The translations under genes and the position numbers were made by a program. DNA of 64,000 bases from Hanamia caeni. GTDB lineage: Bacteria; Bacteroidota; Bacteroidia; Chitinophagales; Chitinophagaceae. Below, one piece after another: positions 51,219-60,142 of the stretch. The notes below the pieces were generated by a model. The model was not told where the DNA came from, did no database searches, and was given only the letters and a program-made list of their open reading frames with translations. Where the stretch lies: the NCBI RefSeq assembly GCF_003721595.1, contig NZ_RJJR01000002.1, forward strand, positions 372,001-436,000. Reading direction: 5' to 3'. Numbering within the stretch: position 1 is the stretch's first letter; the number at the start of each line of letters is the position of its first letter.

Positions 51219-54023
51219 ATGAAGACTAATTTCCCGAAACTTTATTGCACAATTGTGAGTATATTTTCATTTCTCATTGTGCACACAGAAACTTATGGCC
51301 AGGCGGATGTTATTATGAATCATAATGATTTAAAAAGAACAGGCTGGAATAATAGAGAAACTATCCTGGCGACAGACAATGTAAGCGGAGGTAATTTCGG
51401 AAAGATTTTTTCCCGGGATGTGGATGATGAAATTTATGCACAACCACTCGTTTTAAGCAATCTGCCAATAGCGGGAGGAGTTCATAATGTTGTATTTGTT
51501 GCTACGGTGAATAATACGTTATATGCCTTTGATGCTGATGATGCAAGTGCAACCGCTCCATATTGGCAGGTAGATTTAACTTATGATCCGGCTAATTATC
51601 GTCCGGTAAACAAAGCGGATATGACCGGAGCCTGTGGAGGTAATTACGCAGATTTTAGCGGCAATATGGGAATTGTAGGTACTCCAGCAATAGATACGGC
51701 AACTAATACCTTATACGTTGTCGCACGCAGCAAAAGTAAAACAAGCGCTGATTATGTTCAATATTTGCACGCGATTGATGTAAAAACTGGGGCAGAAAAG
51801 TGTGGAGGGCCCGTTTTGATTACTGCTACTGTTGCAGGGACAGGCGATGGAAGTGTCGGTGGCTATATTACTTTTAATGCACAGACCCAAAACCAGCGGC
51901 CAGGACTTTTGCTATATAATAATACAGTTTATATTTCATGGGCATCCCATTGCGATTGGTATCCCTATCATGGCTGGATAATGGGTTATAGTGCAACTAA
52001 TCTTCATCAAAAGTATGTTTATAACGCAACGCCTGAAGGCGGTCTCGCCGGAATATGGATGAGCGGACAACCGCCGTCTGTAGATGATGACGGCAACCTT
52101 TATGTTACAACAGGAAATGGTACAACCGGCCTGGGTGGCAATCCAAATGATACAACTAACAGAGGTTCGAGCCTTCTCAAACTTTCACCTGAATTAAAAG
52201 TGCTTGACTTTTTTACTCCCTCTAATTATGAATATTTAAATGATGCCGATAGAGATTATGGTATTAACGGTGCATTACTGGTACCAGGTACGAACTTATC
52301 CTTATCAGGAAGTAAAGATGGGGGCCTGTATGTAATTGATAATACTCAAATGGGCGGTTTCAAAGCTGATAATTCAAACGTAATTCAAAGGCTGAACTTT
52401 GGGGATGCAGGCACTTCAAACACCCGCCACCTCTACGGCTCACCTGTTTATTATAAGGATATCTATAATAATGAATATATTTATGGATGGGCTGAAAGGG
52501 GGTTTTTACAACAAATCCCTTTTAACAGGACCGAGATGAAATTCGATACACTAAATACCAAGTATGGAATCACAATGTTGCCTGCTACGTATATGCCAGG
52601 AGGCATTCTGTCTCTTTCTTCAAATGGATCTAAGCCTGGAACAGGTATTTTATGGGTAAACCGAACGCTTACTGGCAATCCAAATCAAATGGTTGTCCCC
52701 GGCGCTTTACAGGCATATGATGCTATGGATATTACACATGAATTGTGGAATAGCAATTGGAACAACAAACGTGATTCAGTTGGTAAACATCCAAAGTTTG
52801 TGCCTCCTACAATTGCTAATGGAAAAGTATATATGGCTACCTTTTCCAATAAATTAAATGTGTATGGGCTTAATCCACCACCCGCATCTGAATGTGCTGC
52901 CACCTTGCCTCCCATGTGGCAAAGCGCTGATATTGGATACGTGGCTTTCGCTGGAGATGTTTGTGTTGATAATGGAACATTTAGCATTACGGCGTCAGGC
53001 GATGATATTGGAAATAATGCAGATGCTTTTCATTATTTATTTCAGCCCGTAATAACAAATGAGACCGAATTGACTATTAAAATCAATTCAATCAAAAACA
53101 CTGATCCGTTTGCCAAATGTGGAATCATGTTTCGTCAAAATCTTGATCCTGGTTCTGCATTTGTAATGGTAAGCCTCGTTCCTTCGGGGTATATTTTTAT
53201 TAAACAAAGAACTGCTCAAAACATCGGTGTTACTGATTTTGGAAACTGGGCAAATGAAGGCGCTCCTTGTTGGATAAGAGTATATAACAAGGGAAATAAA
53301 TACGTTTTCTCTTATTCTCTGAATGGAGCCGATTGGACTAAATTAGATTCATTAACCTTGGCGCTCGGTACTAATCCTTATGTTGGAATTGCTTATACAA
53401 CCAAAAATAACAGCGTTCTGGACACCGCCGTAGTTGAGAATGTTGCCTTGCAAATCAGTGGAATCCTTGATTCAAATTTGCTTACTTTCACAGGCAAGAA
53501 TCAAAATAATAAGAGCGCTATACTTTCATGGATTACTGCAAATGATGCAAATAATGATTATTTTGAAATCCAAAAAAGCAAGGGAAATACTGATTTTCAA
53601 ACTATAGGAACTGTGAAAGCCAATGGCATTCATTCACAATCAAAAGACTACAGCTTTATTGACTATTTGCCGGAAGATGGCAATAATTATTACAGGCTAA
53701 AACAAGTGGATAAATCGGGGCAAATTTCTTATTCTTCCGTAGTGATGGTAAGATTTAATTTAAAAACAATTATCATTTATCCGAACCCGGCATACGATAA
53801 AATTTATATTCGGAATAATGACAACTTTAGCAACGGTAATAAAATAATTGCACGCATTTTAGATTTATCCGGAAAACTAATTTTCAAAAAAGAGTTTGAA
53901 ACTTATGGTGTTGATGTCAATACCTTAAATATCCCCAAGCGGATTGCTGAAGGAATGTATGTCTTAATGATAACAAACAATAAAGGAGAACAGCAAATTG
54001 AAAAGATATATATTAACCGCTAA
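51219..54023 (+). CDS. Secreted T9SS cargo: PQQ-like propeller, jelly-roll domain and type A sorting domain
   Basis: 934 residues. Signal peptide at about 1-28 (ending ETYGQ). A beta-propeller-like region (about 30-530) has repeated blades such as GVHNVVFVATVNNTLYAFDADD, DTATNTLYVVARSKS and GALLVPGTNLSLSGSKDGG. A beta-sandwich of DUF1349/concanavalin type follows (about 565-745: NADAFHYLFQPV, CGIMFRQNLDPGSAFVMVSL, WANEGAPCWIRVYNKGNKYV). Then a fibronectin-like module (about 760-850) and the T9SS type A C-terminal domain (IIIYPNPAYDKIYIR to the final INR). Expected at the cell surface or secreted. Its enzyme activity is not apparent. Confidence 0.88.
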   Translation: MKTNFPKLYCTIVSIFSFLIVHTETYGQADVIMNHNDLKRTGWNNRETILATDNVSGGNFGKIFSRDVDDEIYAQPLVLSNLPIAGGVHNVVFVATVNNTLYAFDADDASATAPYWQVDLTYDPANYRPVNKADMTGACGGNYADFSGNMGIVGTPAIDTATNTLYVVARSKSKTSADYVQYLHAIDVKTGAEKCGGPVLITATVAGTGDGSVGGYITFNAQTQNQRPGLLLYNNTVYISWASHCDWYPYHGWIMGYSATNLHQKYVYNATPEGGLAGIWMSGQPPSVDDDGNLYVTTGNGTTGLGGNPNDTTNRGSSLLKLSPELKVLDFFTPSNYEYLNDADRDYGINGALLVPGTNLSLSGSKDGGLYVIDNTQMGGFKADNSNVIQRLNFGDAGTSNTRHLYGSPVYYKDIYNNEYIYGWAERGFLQQIPFNRTEMKFDTLNTKYGITMLPATYMPGGILSLSSNGSKPGTGILWVNRTLTGNPNQMVVPGALQAYDAMDITHELWNSNWNNKRDSVGKHPKFVPPTIANGKVYMATFSNKLNVYGLNPPPASECAATLPPMWQSADIGYVAFAGDVCVDNGTFSITASGDDIGNNADAFHYLFQPVITNETELTIKINSIKNTDPFAKCGIMFRQNLDPGSAFVMVSLVPSGYIFIKQRTAQNIGVTDFGNWANEGAPCWIRVYNKGNKYVFSYSLNGADWTKLDSLTLALGTNPYVGIAYTTKNNSVLDTAVVENVALQISGILDSNLLTFTGKNQNNKSAILSWITANDANNDYFEIQKSKGNTDFQTIGTVKANGIHSQSKDYSFIDYLPEDGNNYYRLKQVDKSGQISYSSVVMVRFNLKTIIIYPNPAYDKIYIRNNDNFSNGNKIIARILDLSGKLIFKKEFETYGVDVNTLNIPKRIAEGMYVLMITNNKGEQQIEKIYINR

Positions 54024-54026
54024 CAA

Positions 54027-54803
54027 CTACTGGCGCAGGCTTGGATTTTGATTGTAAATTGTACATAAAATTTTGAAAAGCTCGAAATGATTTTGTGAAA
54101 ATAGCTCAGGTTGATTGAAAAAATATTCAGAAGCAACGGCGAAAAATTCAGCTTTATTTGATGCGCCATAGGGGTTTAAATCAGATTGCTGAAGGGTAAT
54201 TTTTTCAATATTCTGATTTATTAAAGAAAGCCATTTTGAATTATTTTTCCGTGCAACCAGTGTTTCCGGTAATCCATCTACCTCACCGTCTTCTTTATCC
54301 AGTAAATGAACAAATTCATGAATTCCGGTATTTGAGGTGGACAATTTGTTCAGGAAACCGTCCCGGAGCGCAGGTTTAGACAAAATCATTACTCTTTGCA
54401 TCGGGCCTGTACCAATCATGCCAAGTGTATTTTTTTCATAACCCGAAGCAAGAAATTTTTCACGGTTAAACATTGCAGGATAAAGCAAAACATTCTTTAG
54501 ATTGTAATATTTCCAGCTTTTAAAACCAAAAACAGGAATGACAGCGCTGCAGGCTACAAGCAGTATATCAAGGTCTTCCACGTTTGTATCTACGCCATCA
54601 ATTCGTATGTAACTTAAAAAATCTTTTATCTTTTCCTCAAAGTGCAATTTGCTTTTCTCAGTCAGATTTTGATAATAAGAAACATGGTTTAGCAAAAGGT
54701 CTTTATAATTTTCAGGGAGGATAACTTTTTTTACGGGCCTTTTATACAATATAAAAAACACAACAATTAAAGCCAATCCAAATAAAACAATTAAGGGTGC
54801 CAT
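54027..54803 (-). CDS. M90/MtfA-family zinc peptidase
   Basis: 258 residues from ATG 54803 (an in-frame TTG 57 nt further upstream is possible but adds an unusual second hydrophobic start). N-terminal anchor (LIVLFGLALIVVFFILY), then the MtfA-like core with zinc motif IHEFVHLLDKEDGEVDG (HEFVH near residue 158) and the downstream glutamate in NKAEFFAVASEYFFNQP. MtfA in E. coli is a Mlc-interacting peptidase. The membrane anchor here points to a different location. Its stop is 3 bp from the end of the convergent T9SS gene. Confidence 0.87.
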   Translation of the reverse strand: MAPLIVLFGLALIVVFFILYKRPVKKVILPENYKDLLLNHVSYYQNLTEKSKLHFEEKIKDFLSYIRIDGVDTNVEDLDILLVACSAVIPVFGFKSWKYYNLKNVLLYPAMFNREKFLASGYEKNTLGMIGTGPMQRVMILSKPALRDGFLNKLSTSNTGIHEFVHLLDKEDGEVDGLPETLVARKNNSKWLSLINQNIEKITLQQSDLNPYGASNKAEFFAVASEYFFNQPELFSQNHFELFKILCTIYNQNPSLRQ

Positions 54804-55009
54804 ATTTCTTTCTATCGCAAAAATTAAAAGGAAATTAAAATTTATCAAGGGTGTTACCAAAACAAGAAACTATTAAATTTATTGCTTTGCTGTCAATGCC
54901 GCTCGCGCAGTTTACAAATTGATGTAAAATGTTTATTAATGCAGCCTGATGGGAAATGAAAATTAATTTGAATGTCTTAAAGATATGTCGTGACAGGCCG
55001 GACAGTTCT

Positions 55010-55450
55010 TTAATCAATAAGCCGTAATTTCTTTTCCATTAAAAAGTGGGGAATTGAAACTTCTAAAAATTCATTTCCCATAACAGTGTATCCAAGTTTT
55101 TCATAAAATCCTATAGCAGTTTTCCTTGCATGCATTCTGATTTTTTTAAAGCCGGCATCGCGCGCCACATTTTCAGCAAAATACATCATGCTTGCGCCGA
55201 TACCCTTCCCTTGTAAGTTATTTGCCACAGCCATTTGACGAAGTCTCACCGTGTTGTTATCGATTTTTTTTAATAAACAACACCCCAGTATTTTGTCTTC
55301 TTCAAAAGCTGCAATAAGTATATCATCCTTTTCTTTTTCAAGCTCTTCCTTATCAAACGAAAGTCTTAATGGCTTACGCAAAATTTCATATCTGAGGTTA
55401 ACCATTTGGTCATATTCTGCAGTGCCATAATCTATTTGTTTAATAGGCAT
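55010..55450 (-). CDS. GNAT-family N-acetyltransferase
   Basis: 146 residues from ATG 55450. A longer in-frame TTG/ATG version at 55552 would add 34 hydrophobic and basic residues from the upstream region, so the shorter form is preferred. Acetyl-CoA-binding motif A is RQMAVANNLQGKGIGASMMYFAE, then the GFYEKLGYTVMGNEFLEV motif B/C strand. The substrate is unknown (small molecule or protein amino group). The C-terminus IPHFLMEKKL is characteristic of a group of ElaA-like GNATs. Stand-alone. Confidence 0.88.
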   Translation of the reverse strand: MPIKQIDYGTAEYDQMVNLRYEILRKPLRLSFDKEELEKEKDDILIAAFEEDKILGCCLLKKIDNNTVRLRQMAVANNLQGKGIGASMMYFAENVARDAGFKKIRMHARKTAIGFYEKLGYTVMGNEFLEVSIPHFLMEKKLRLID

Positions 55451-55698
55451 AAAAAAATTCTTGTTTAAATGATGAATAAAAATACAAGATTTATTGTTGA
55501 GATAAATACGAATTAATGAACTGATGAAAATCTTTTTCAAACAATTCGGCAAAAAATATTTGGTAGAAAATCAGTATAAAACTTTTTTTGAAACGAATTC
55601 ATTTATAACGGAATAGGAAATTATTGTTATAAGACATAAATGTTTACAAGTGCATTTTTGGCGGAAATAGTTATTATTTTTTTTTATTACAAAAAGTA

Positions 55699-55706
55699 TA
55701 TTTTTG
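55699..55706 (+). promoter_or_regulatory. -7 box TATTTTTG for acpP
   Basis: TATTTTTG fits TAnnTTTG, 28 nt before the acpP ATG in a strongly AT-rich promoter. No -33 TTG at normal spacing was confirmed. Confidence 0.5.
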
Positions 55707-55733
55707 TGGGCATATTAACTAAACTTTACAATC

Positions 55734-55970
55734 ATGCAAGACGTTGCAACAAGAGTTAAAAAAATCATTGTTGACAAATTGGGAGTTGACGAAGCTGAAG
55801 TAACTACTGAAGCATCCTTCACCAACGATTTAGGTGCCGACAGTTTGGACACCGTTGAACTCATCATGGAATTCGAAAAAGAATTTAATATTTCTATTCC
55901 GGATGAACAAGCGGAAACCATTACCACCGTAGGGCAGGCAGTAGCATACCTTGAAGAGCATGCTAAGTAA
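55734..55970 (+). CDS. acpP: Acyl carrier protein
   Basis: 78 residues, acidic, standard ACP. The 4'-phosphopantetheine serine is S37 in [16 protein letters not shown]. It carries acyl chains for fatty-acid synthesis. fabF follows 29 bp later. Confidence 0.97.
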   Translation: MQDVATRVKKIIVDKLGVDEAEVTTEASFTNDLGADSLDTVELIMEFEKEFNISIPDEQAETITTVGQAVAYLEEHAK

Positions 55971-55999
55971 TCACATCTTTTAACTTTGCAGGTAAGCTT

Positions 56000-57253
56000 A
56001 TGGAATTAAAAAGAGTAGTAGTAACCGGATTGGGAGCCATAACACCTTTAGGAAAAAACGTTTCTGAATATTGGGAAGGTTTGGCTAAAGGTGTTTCCGG
56101 CGCTGATTATATTCAGCAATTTGATTGCTCAAAATTTAAAACCAGGTTTGCCTGTGAAGTTAAAAATTTTGAACCCACTGAATACCTCGATAGAAAAGAA
56201 GCCAGGAAATTAGACCGTTTCACACAATTTGCTTTAATCGCCAGCGACGAAGCTGTTAAAGATGCAGGCATTTCAAAAGATAACACAGACCCGGACAGAG
56301 TTGGTGTTATATTCGCCAGTGGCATAGGCGGTATTACCACCTTCCAGGATGATGTAATGGAATTTGCCCGCGGAGATGGTACCCCCCGCTTCAATCCTTT
56401 CTTTATTCCAAAAATGATATTGGATATCGCAGCCGGACAAATTTCAATGCGATATGGTTTTCGCGGTCCCAACTTTGCCGTCGTCAGCGCTTGCGCAAGC
56501 AGCACCAATGCTATGATCGACGCATTTGATAATATAAGATTGGGAAAAGCAGATATCATTTTAACGGGTGGAAGCGAGGCAGTTATTTCTGAATCGGGCG
56601 TGGGTGGCTTTAATGCGATGAAAGCGCTCAGCGAAAGAAATGATGATCCCAAAACTGCTTCAAGGCCCTTCGATAAAGACCGCGATGGCTTTGTAATGGG
56701 AGAGGCTGCAGGAATATTAGTGCTTGAAGAATTAGAACATGCGCTCGCAAGGGGCGCAAAAATTTATTGTGAAATTGCAGGTGGGGGCGCTACAGCCGAT
56801 GCCTATCATATTACAGCGCCGCATCCTGATGGCCTTGGCGCAAAAAACGTAATGCGTATTGCTTTGGCAGATGCAGGTATGCAGCCTGACGATATTGATT
56901 ATATTAATGTTCACGGCACCTCTACTCCCTTGGGAGATATTGCTGAAACAAAAGCAATTTTGGAAGTATTTGGAGAAAGCGCTCATAATTTAAATATCAG
57001 TTCTACCAAATCTATGACGGGCCATTGTCTGGGCGCCGCCGGTGTTATAGAAGCGCTGGCTTGTATTCTCGCAGTCACTAAAAACGTAATTCCTCCAACT
57101 ATCAATCATTTTACCGATGATCCGGCTTTTGATCCTAAGCTTAATTTCACCTTCAATAAAGCGCAGGAAAGAGAAGTAAATGCAGCATTGAGTAATACTT
57201 TCGGTTTTGGAGGCCACAACGCATCGGTTATAATCAAGAAATATAAGCCGTAG
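56000..57253 (+). CDS. fabF: Beta-ketoacyl-ACP synthase II FabF
   Basis: 417 residues. Active-site Cys is C165 (VVSACASSTNAM), with histidines in NVHGTSTPLGD and KSMTGHCLGAAG. The opening RVVVTGLGAITPLG is typical. It condenses malonyl-ACP with the growing acyl chain. In an acpP-fabF operon. The usual third gene rnc (RNase III) is not here; RNase Y follows after a terminator. Confidence 0.96.
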   Translation: MELKRVVVTGLGAITPLGKNVSEYWEGLAKGVSGADYIQQFDCSKFKTRFACEVKNFEPTEYLDRKEARKLDRFTQFALIASDEAVKDAGISKDNTDPDRVGVIFASGIGGITTFQDDVMEFARGDGTPRFNPFFIPKMILDIAAGQISMRYGFRGPNFAVVSACASSTNAMIDAFDNIRLGKADIILTGGSEAVISESGVGGFNAMKALSERNDDPKTASRPFDKDRDGFVMGEAAGILVLEELEHALARGAKIYCEIAGGGATADAYHITAPHPDGLGAKNVMRIALADAGMQPDDIDYINVHGTSTPLGDIAETKAILEVFGESAHNLNISSTKSMTGHCLGAAGVIEALACILAVTKNVIPPTINHFTDDPAFDPKLNFTFNKAQEREVNAALSNTFGFGGHNASVIIKKYKP

Positions 57254-57290
57254 TATTTCTTCAAATTTTTCTATTATAACTTTAGTATTG

Positions 57291-57309
57291 AAGGCTTTTT
57301 GCCTTTTTC
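57291..57309 (+). terminator. Weak intrinsic terminator after fabF
   Basis: AAGGC-TTTTT-GCCTT followed by TTTC. The stem is short, so this may be leaky. Confidence 0.5.
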
Positions 57310-57454
57310 AATTTTCACCTGTTTCGATATAACAGATTAATTACCATCATTTCTTTTTTACAATTTATTATCTTCGTTTATAACCAAATTAGTATCTAAT
57401 TAGGGAATTAAAGAGGAATCAGATTATGAACAGACTTAAAATTTTTAAAAAACA

Positions 57455-59017
57455 ATGGAACAACTTCTCCCCATAATAGTAGGAGCTATCGCACTAATTA
57501 TTGGCATTCTACTGGGAAAAATCATATTCGCAAAAAACACAAAACAAGTCTTAGAAAACGCGCAAAACCAGGCTCAACAAATTATCTCGGATGCACAGTC
57601 AAAAGCCGAAACGTTAAAAAAAGAAAAACAACTGGAAGCAAAAGAGCATTTTGTTCAGTTGAAAGAGGAGCATGAAAAGACGGTAAGTCAACGAAATCAA
57701 AAGTTAAGCGATGCGGAAAACAGGATAAAACAAAAAGAACAATCCCTGAATCAAAAAGACCAAAATCTTGAAAAAATAATCAAGGAAAATGAGGTTATTA
57801 AACAAAACCTCAACCGCCAGATTGAAGTGGTTAATATTAAACGAAACGAGCTTGAAAAACACCAGGAGGAGCATATAAAAAGGCTTGAAAAAGTTTCGGG
57901 CCTAACAGCTGAGGAGGCTAAATCTCAATTAATTGAAACACTTAAAAATGAAGCAAACTCCCAGGCGCTAAGCATCCAGCAGGAGATAGTAGATGAGGCA
58001 AAACTCAAGGCTAATAAGGAAGCAAGAAAAATTATCATCCAAACTATTCAGCGAACTGCCTCAGAACAGGCTATTGAAAATGCTATTACAGTATTCAATT
58101 TGGAAAGCGATGAAATAAAAGGATCAATTATAGGCCGCGAGGGCAGAAATATTCGCGCGATAGAAGCTGCCACAGGCGTAGATCTCATCGTGGATGATAC
58201 GCCTGAAGCTATTATCTTATCCTGTTTTGATCCACTGCGCCGTGAAATTGCAAGGCTATCCCTGCAAAGGTTGGTGGCTGATGGAAGAATTCACCCCGCG
58301 CGTATAGAAGAGGTGGTTGAAAAAACCCGGAAACAAATTGAGGATCAGATTATGGAAATTGGCGAACGAACTGTTATTGAATTAGGCATTCATGGACTTC
58401 ATAAAGAGCTGGTAAGAATAGTCGGTAAAATGCGCTTCAGATCTTCTTATGGACAAAACTTATTAATGCACAGCCGCGAAGTAGCAAACCTTTGTGGGAT
58501 AATGGCGGCAGAATTGGGAATGAACGCCAAACTGGCCAAACGGGCTGGATTACTGCATGATATCGGAAAAGTTCCGGACGAAGAAACTGAATTAAGCCAC
58601 GCGCTTTTGGGAATGAAGCTGGCGGAAAAATATGGAGAAAATCCAGCAGTGTGCAATGCAATCGGAGCCCATCATGATGAAGTAGAAATGGAATACGTGA
58701 TATCGCCCGTAGTGCAGGCATGTGACTCTATGAGTGGTGCGCGGCCCGGCGCAAGGCGTGAAATAATGCAGCAATACCTGCAAAGAATTAAAGATCTTGA
58801 AAATCTGGCATTAGCTTATCAGGGCGTTGAAAAAGCTTACGCAATTCAGGCAGGCAGAGAGCTAAGAGTTATAGTTGAATCAGAAAAAGTTACAGACAGC
58901 GAAAGCGATAAATTAAGCTTTGAAATAGCTCAAAAAATTCAAACTGAAATGGTGTATCCGGGGCAGATTAAGGTTACTGTAATCCGCGAGAAAAGGGCTG
59001 TGAATGTTGCACGTTAG
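57455..59017 (+). CDS. rny: Ribonuclease Y
   Basis: 520 residues. N-terminal anchor (about 4-25), long coiled coil (about 35-190) with many Lys/Glu/Gln, KH domain ([23 protein letters not shown], about 220-245) and HD domain with [10 protein letters not shown] and [12 protein letters not shown]. It initiates mRNA decay from the inner membrane. RNase G also occurs in this window. 200-bp spacing from fabF and a terminator in between suggest its own promoter. rplS follows. Confidence 0.94.
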   Translation: MEQLLPIIVGAIALIIGILLGKIIFAKNTKQVLENAQNQAQQIISDAQSKAETLKKEKQLEAKEHFVQLKEEHEKTVSQRNQKLSDAENRIKQKEQSLNQKDQNLEKIIKENEVIKQNLNRQIEVVNIKRNELEKHQEEHIKRLEKVSGLTAEEAKSQLIETLKNEANSQALSIQQEIVDEAKLKANKEARKIIIQTIQRTASEQAIENAITVFNLESDEIKGSIIGREGRNIRAIEAATGVDLIVDDTPEAIILSCFDPLRREIARLSLQRLVADGRIHPARIEEVVEKTRKQIEDQIMEIGERTVIELGIHGLHKELVRIVGKMRFRSSYGQNLLMHSREVANLCGIMAAELGMNAKLAKRAGLLHDIGKVPDEETELSHALLGMKLAEKYGENPAVCNAIGAHHDEVEMEYVISPVVQACDSMSGARPGARREIMQQYLQRIKDLENLALAYQGVEKAYAIQAGRELRVIVESEKVTDSESDKLSFEIAQKIQTEMVYPGQIKVTVIREKRAVNVAR

Positions 59018-59073
59018 GAAGAAAAATAAGTTTTACTTTAAAAGCCTGAAAATTAGTAATAATATATCTTTTC

Positions 59074-59106
59074 TTGCTAAGTTTTACAAAAATTGCCTTA
59101 CATTTG
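59074..59106 (+). promoter_or_regulatory. rplS: rplS promoter (TTG-N22-TACATTTG)
   Basis: TTG at 59074-59076 and TACATTTG at 59099-59106 with a 22-nt spacer is a textbook Bacteroidota -33/-7 promoter. ATG at 59128 follows 21 nt after the box. Confidence 0.7.
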
Positions 59107-59127
59107 CACTCCTAAAATTAGAAAGCC

Positions 59128-59478
59128 ATGAATGCAGTTGCATTTGTTCACGACCAATTAACGACAAAGAAGGATTTTCCAAAATTTAAAGCCGGTGATA
59201 ACATTACCGTTAACTATAAAATTGTAGAAGGCAATAAAGAAAGGATTCAAAGCTTTAAAGGCGATGTGGTAAAACGCCAGGGCGAAGGCGGTACTGCTAC
59301 CTTTACTGTTAGAAAAATAAGCGATGGAGTTGGCGTAGAGCGCCTTTTCCCTGTATTTTCTCCCAGCATTGAAAGTATTAAGCTGCATAAAGTAGGTAAA
59401 GTTCGCCGCTCTAAATTGTATTTCCTTCGTGAAAGAAGTGGCAAAAGTGCCAGGATAAAGGAAAAAAGAATTAAATAA
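59128..59478 (+). CDS. rplS: 50S ribosomal protein L19
   Basis: 116 residues with [32 protein letters not shown] (start), then [26 protein letters not shown] and [22 protein letters not shown], the L19 pattern. A structural large-subunit protein at the interface with the small subunit. It has a strong promoter and is followed by a strong terminator. Confidence 0.97.
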   Translation: MNAVAFVHDQLTTKKDFPKFKAGDNITVNYKIVEGNKERIQSFKGDVVKRQGEGGTATFTVRKISDGVGVERLFPVFSPSIESIKLHKVGKVRRSKLYFLRERSGKSARIKEKRIK

Positions 59479-59498
59479 AAATACAAAAGAATAAAAAG

Positions 59499-59529
59499 AC
59501 CGGGAAATATTTCATTCCCGGTTTTTTTT
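59499..59529 (+). terminator. rplS: Strong intrinsic terminator after rplS
   Basis: ACCGGGAA-ATATTTCA-TTCCCGGT (59499-59522), eight base pairs, followed by a T-run to 59529. Confidence 0.9.
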
Positions 59530-59593
59530 ATTTTATACTTGTATGCTTAATTTTTGCCTACGGAAAAATTTGACCTAACCTTTTTACAGATTC

Positions 59594-59713
59594 ATGAAAA
59601 GAAATCTTTGGATTCTCATTATTTTTTCCTTGTTGATTTTCTCCTGTGCACGTGGCATTACACCTTATGAAGCCGCCAATGGTAAGGCCAAATGCGGCAA
59701 ATATTTAAAGTAA
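59594..59713 (+). CDS. Very small predicted lipoprotein (39 residues)
   Basis: The ORF runs MKRNLWILIIFSLLIFSCARGITPYEAANGKAKCGKYLK. A lipoprotein signal (IIFSLLIFSC, lipidated Cys at 18) leaves a 22-residue mature peptide containing a second Cys at 34 and the motif GITPYEAANGKAKCG. The motif is strongly reminiscent of a conserved tiny Bacteroidota lipoprotein group known to me only as hypothetical; this is memory and not checked. ATG at 59594 follows a 65-bp gap after the rplS terminator; tatA follows. Function unknown. Confidence 0.75.
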   Translation: MKRNLWILIIFSLLIFSCARGITPYEAANGKAKCGKYLK

Positions 59714-59765
59714 TATTTAGCTGGCATTTTAACTTGATGGTTTATGGCTGAGAAAATTATTCCCT

Positions 59766-59773
59766 TATCTTTG
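59766..59773 (+). promoter_or_regulatory. -7 box TATCTTTG for tatA
   Basis: Perfect TAnnTTTG match, 17 nt before the tatA ATG. No -33 TTG at normal spacing. Confidence 0.5.
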
Positions 59774-59790
59774 TATTCAAACTCAAAACA

Positions 59791-60054
59791 ATGACTCTAT
59801 TATTTTTCAAACCTGAATTTTTATTTTCTATGCCAGGCGGCACTGAGTGGATATTAATTCTGCTGGTCGTTTTATTATTTTTTGGCGGTAGAAAAATTCC
59901 TGATCTCATGAGAGGAATAGGAAGAGGCGTAAGAGAATTTAACGATGCGAAAGAAAGCGTGAAAAAGGAATTGGATGAAGGAATGAAGGAAAAAGATAAA
60001 CGCGCTGAGGCTGCGCAAAGAGAAGTTGTGAAGGAAACGGAATCTGTTAAATAA
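59791..60054 (+). CDS. tatA: Twin-arginine translocase subunit TatA/E
   Basis: 87 residues. One transmembrane helix ([33 protein letters not shown], about 18-40) with the FGG-K/R-IP hinge, then a basic amphipathic helix and a charged Lys/Glu tail. The N-terminal leader [17 protein letters not shown] is longer than usual; a start at the internal Met14 is possible. Forms the Tat pore with TatC (not in window). Confidence 0.92.
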   Translation: MTLLFFKPEFLFSMPGGTEWILILLVVLLFFGGRKIPDLMRGIGRGVREFNDAKESVKKELDEGMKEKDKRAEAAQREVVKETESVK

Positions 60055-60077
60055 AATAGCATTATTATTTTCAAATG

Positions 60078-60126
60078 AAGGGTTGAGATGCGCATCTGTA
60101 TGGATGAACATCTGAACCTTTTTTAA
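60078..60126 (+). terminator. Terminator-like hairpin after tatA
   Basis: GTTGAGATG near 60082 and CATCTGAAC near 60110 pair with one G/G mismatch, followed by a T-run. Moderate quality. Confidence 0.5.
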
Positions 60127-60142
60127 TTAAAAAATTATTCAA

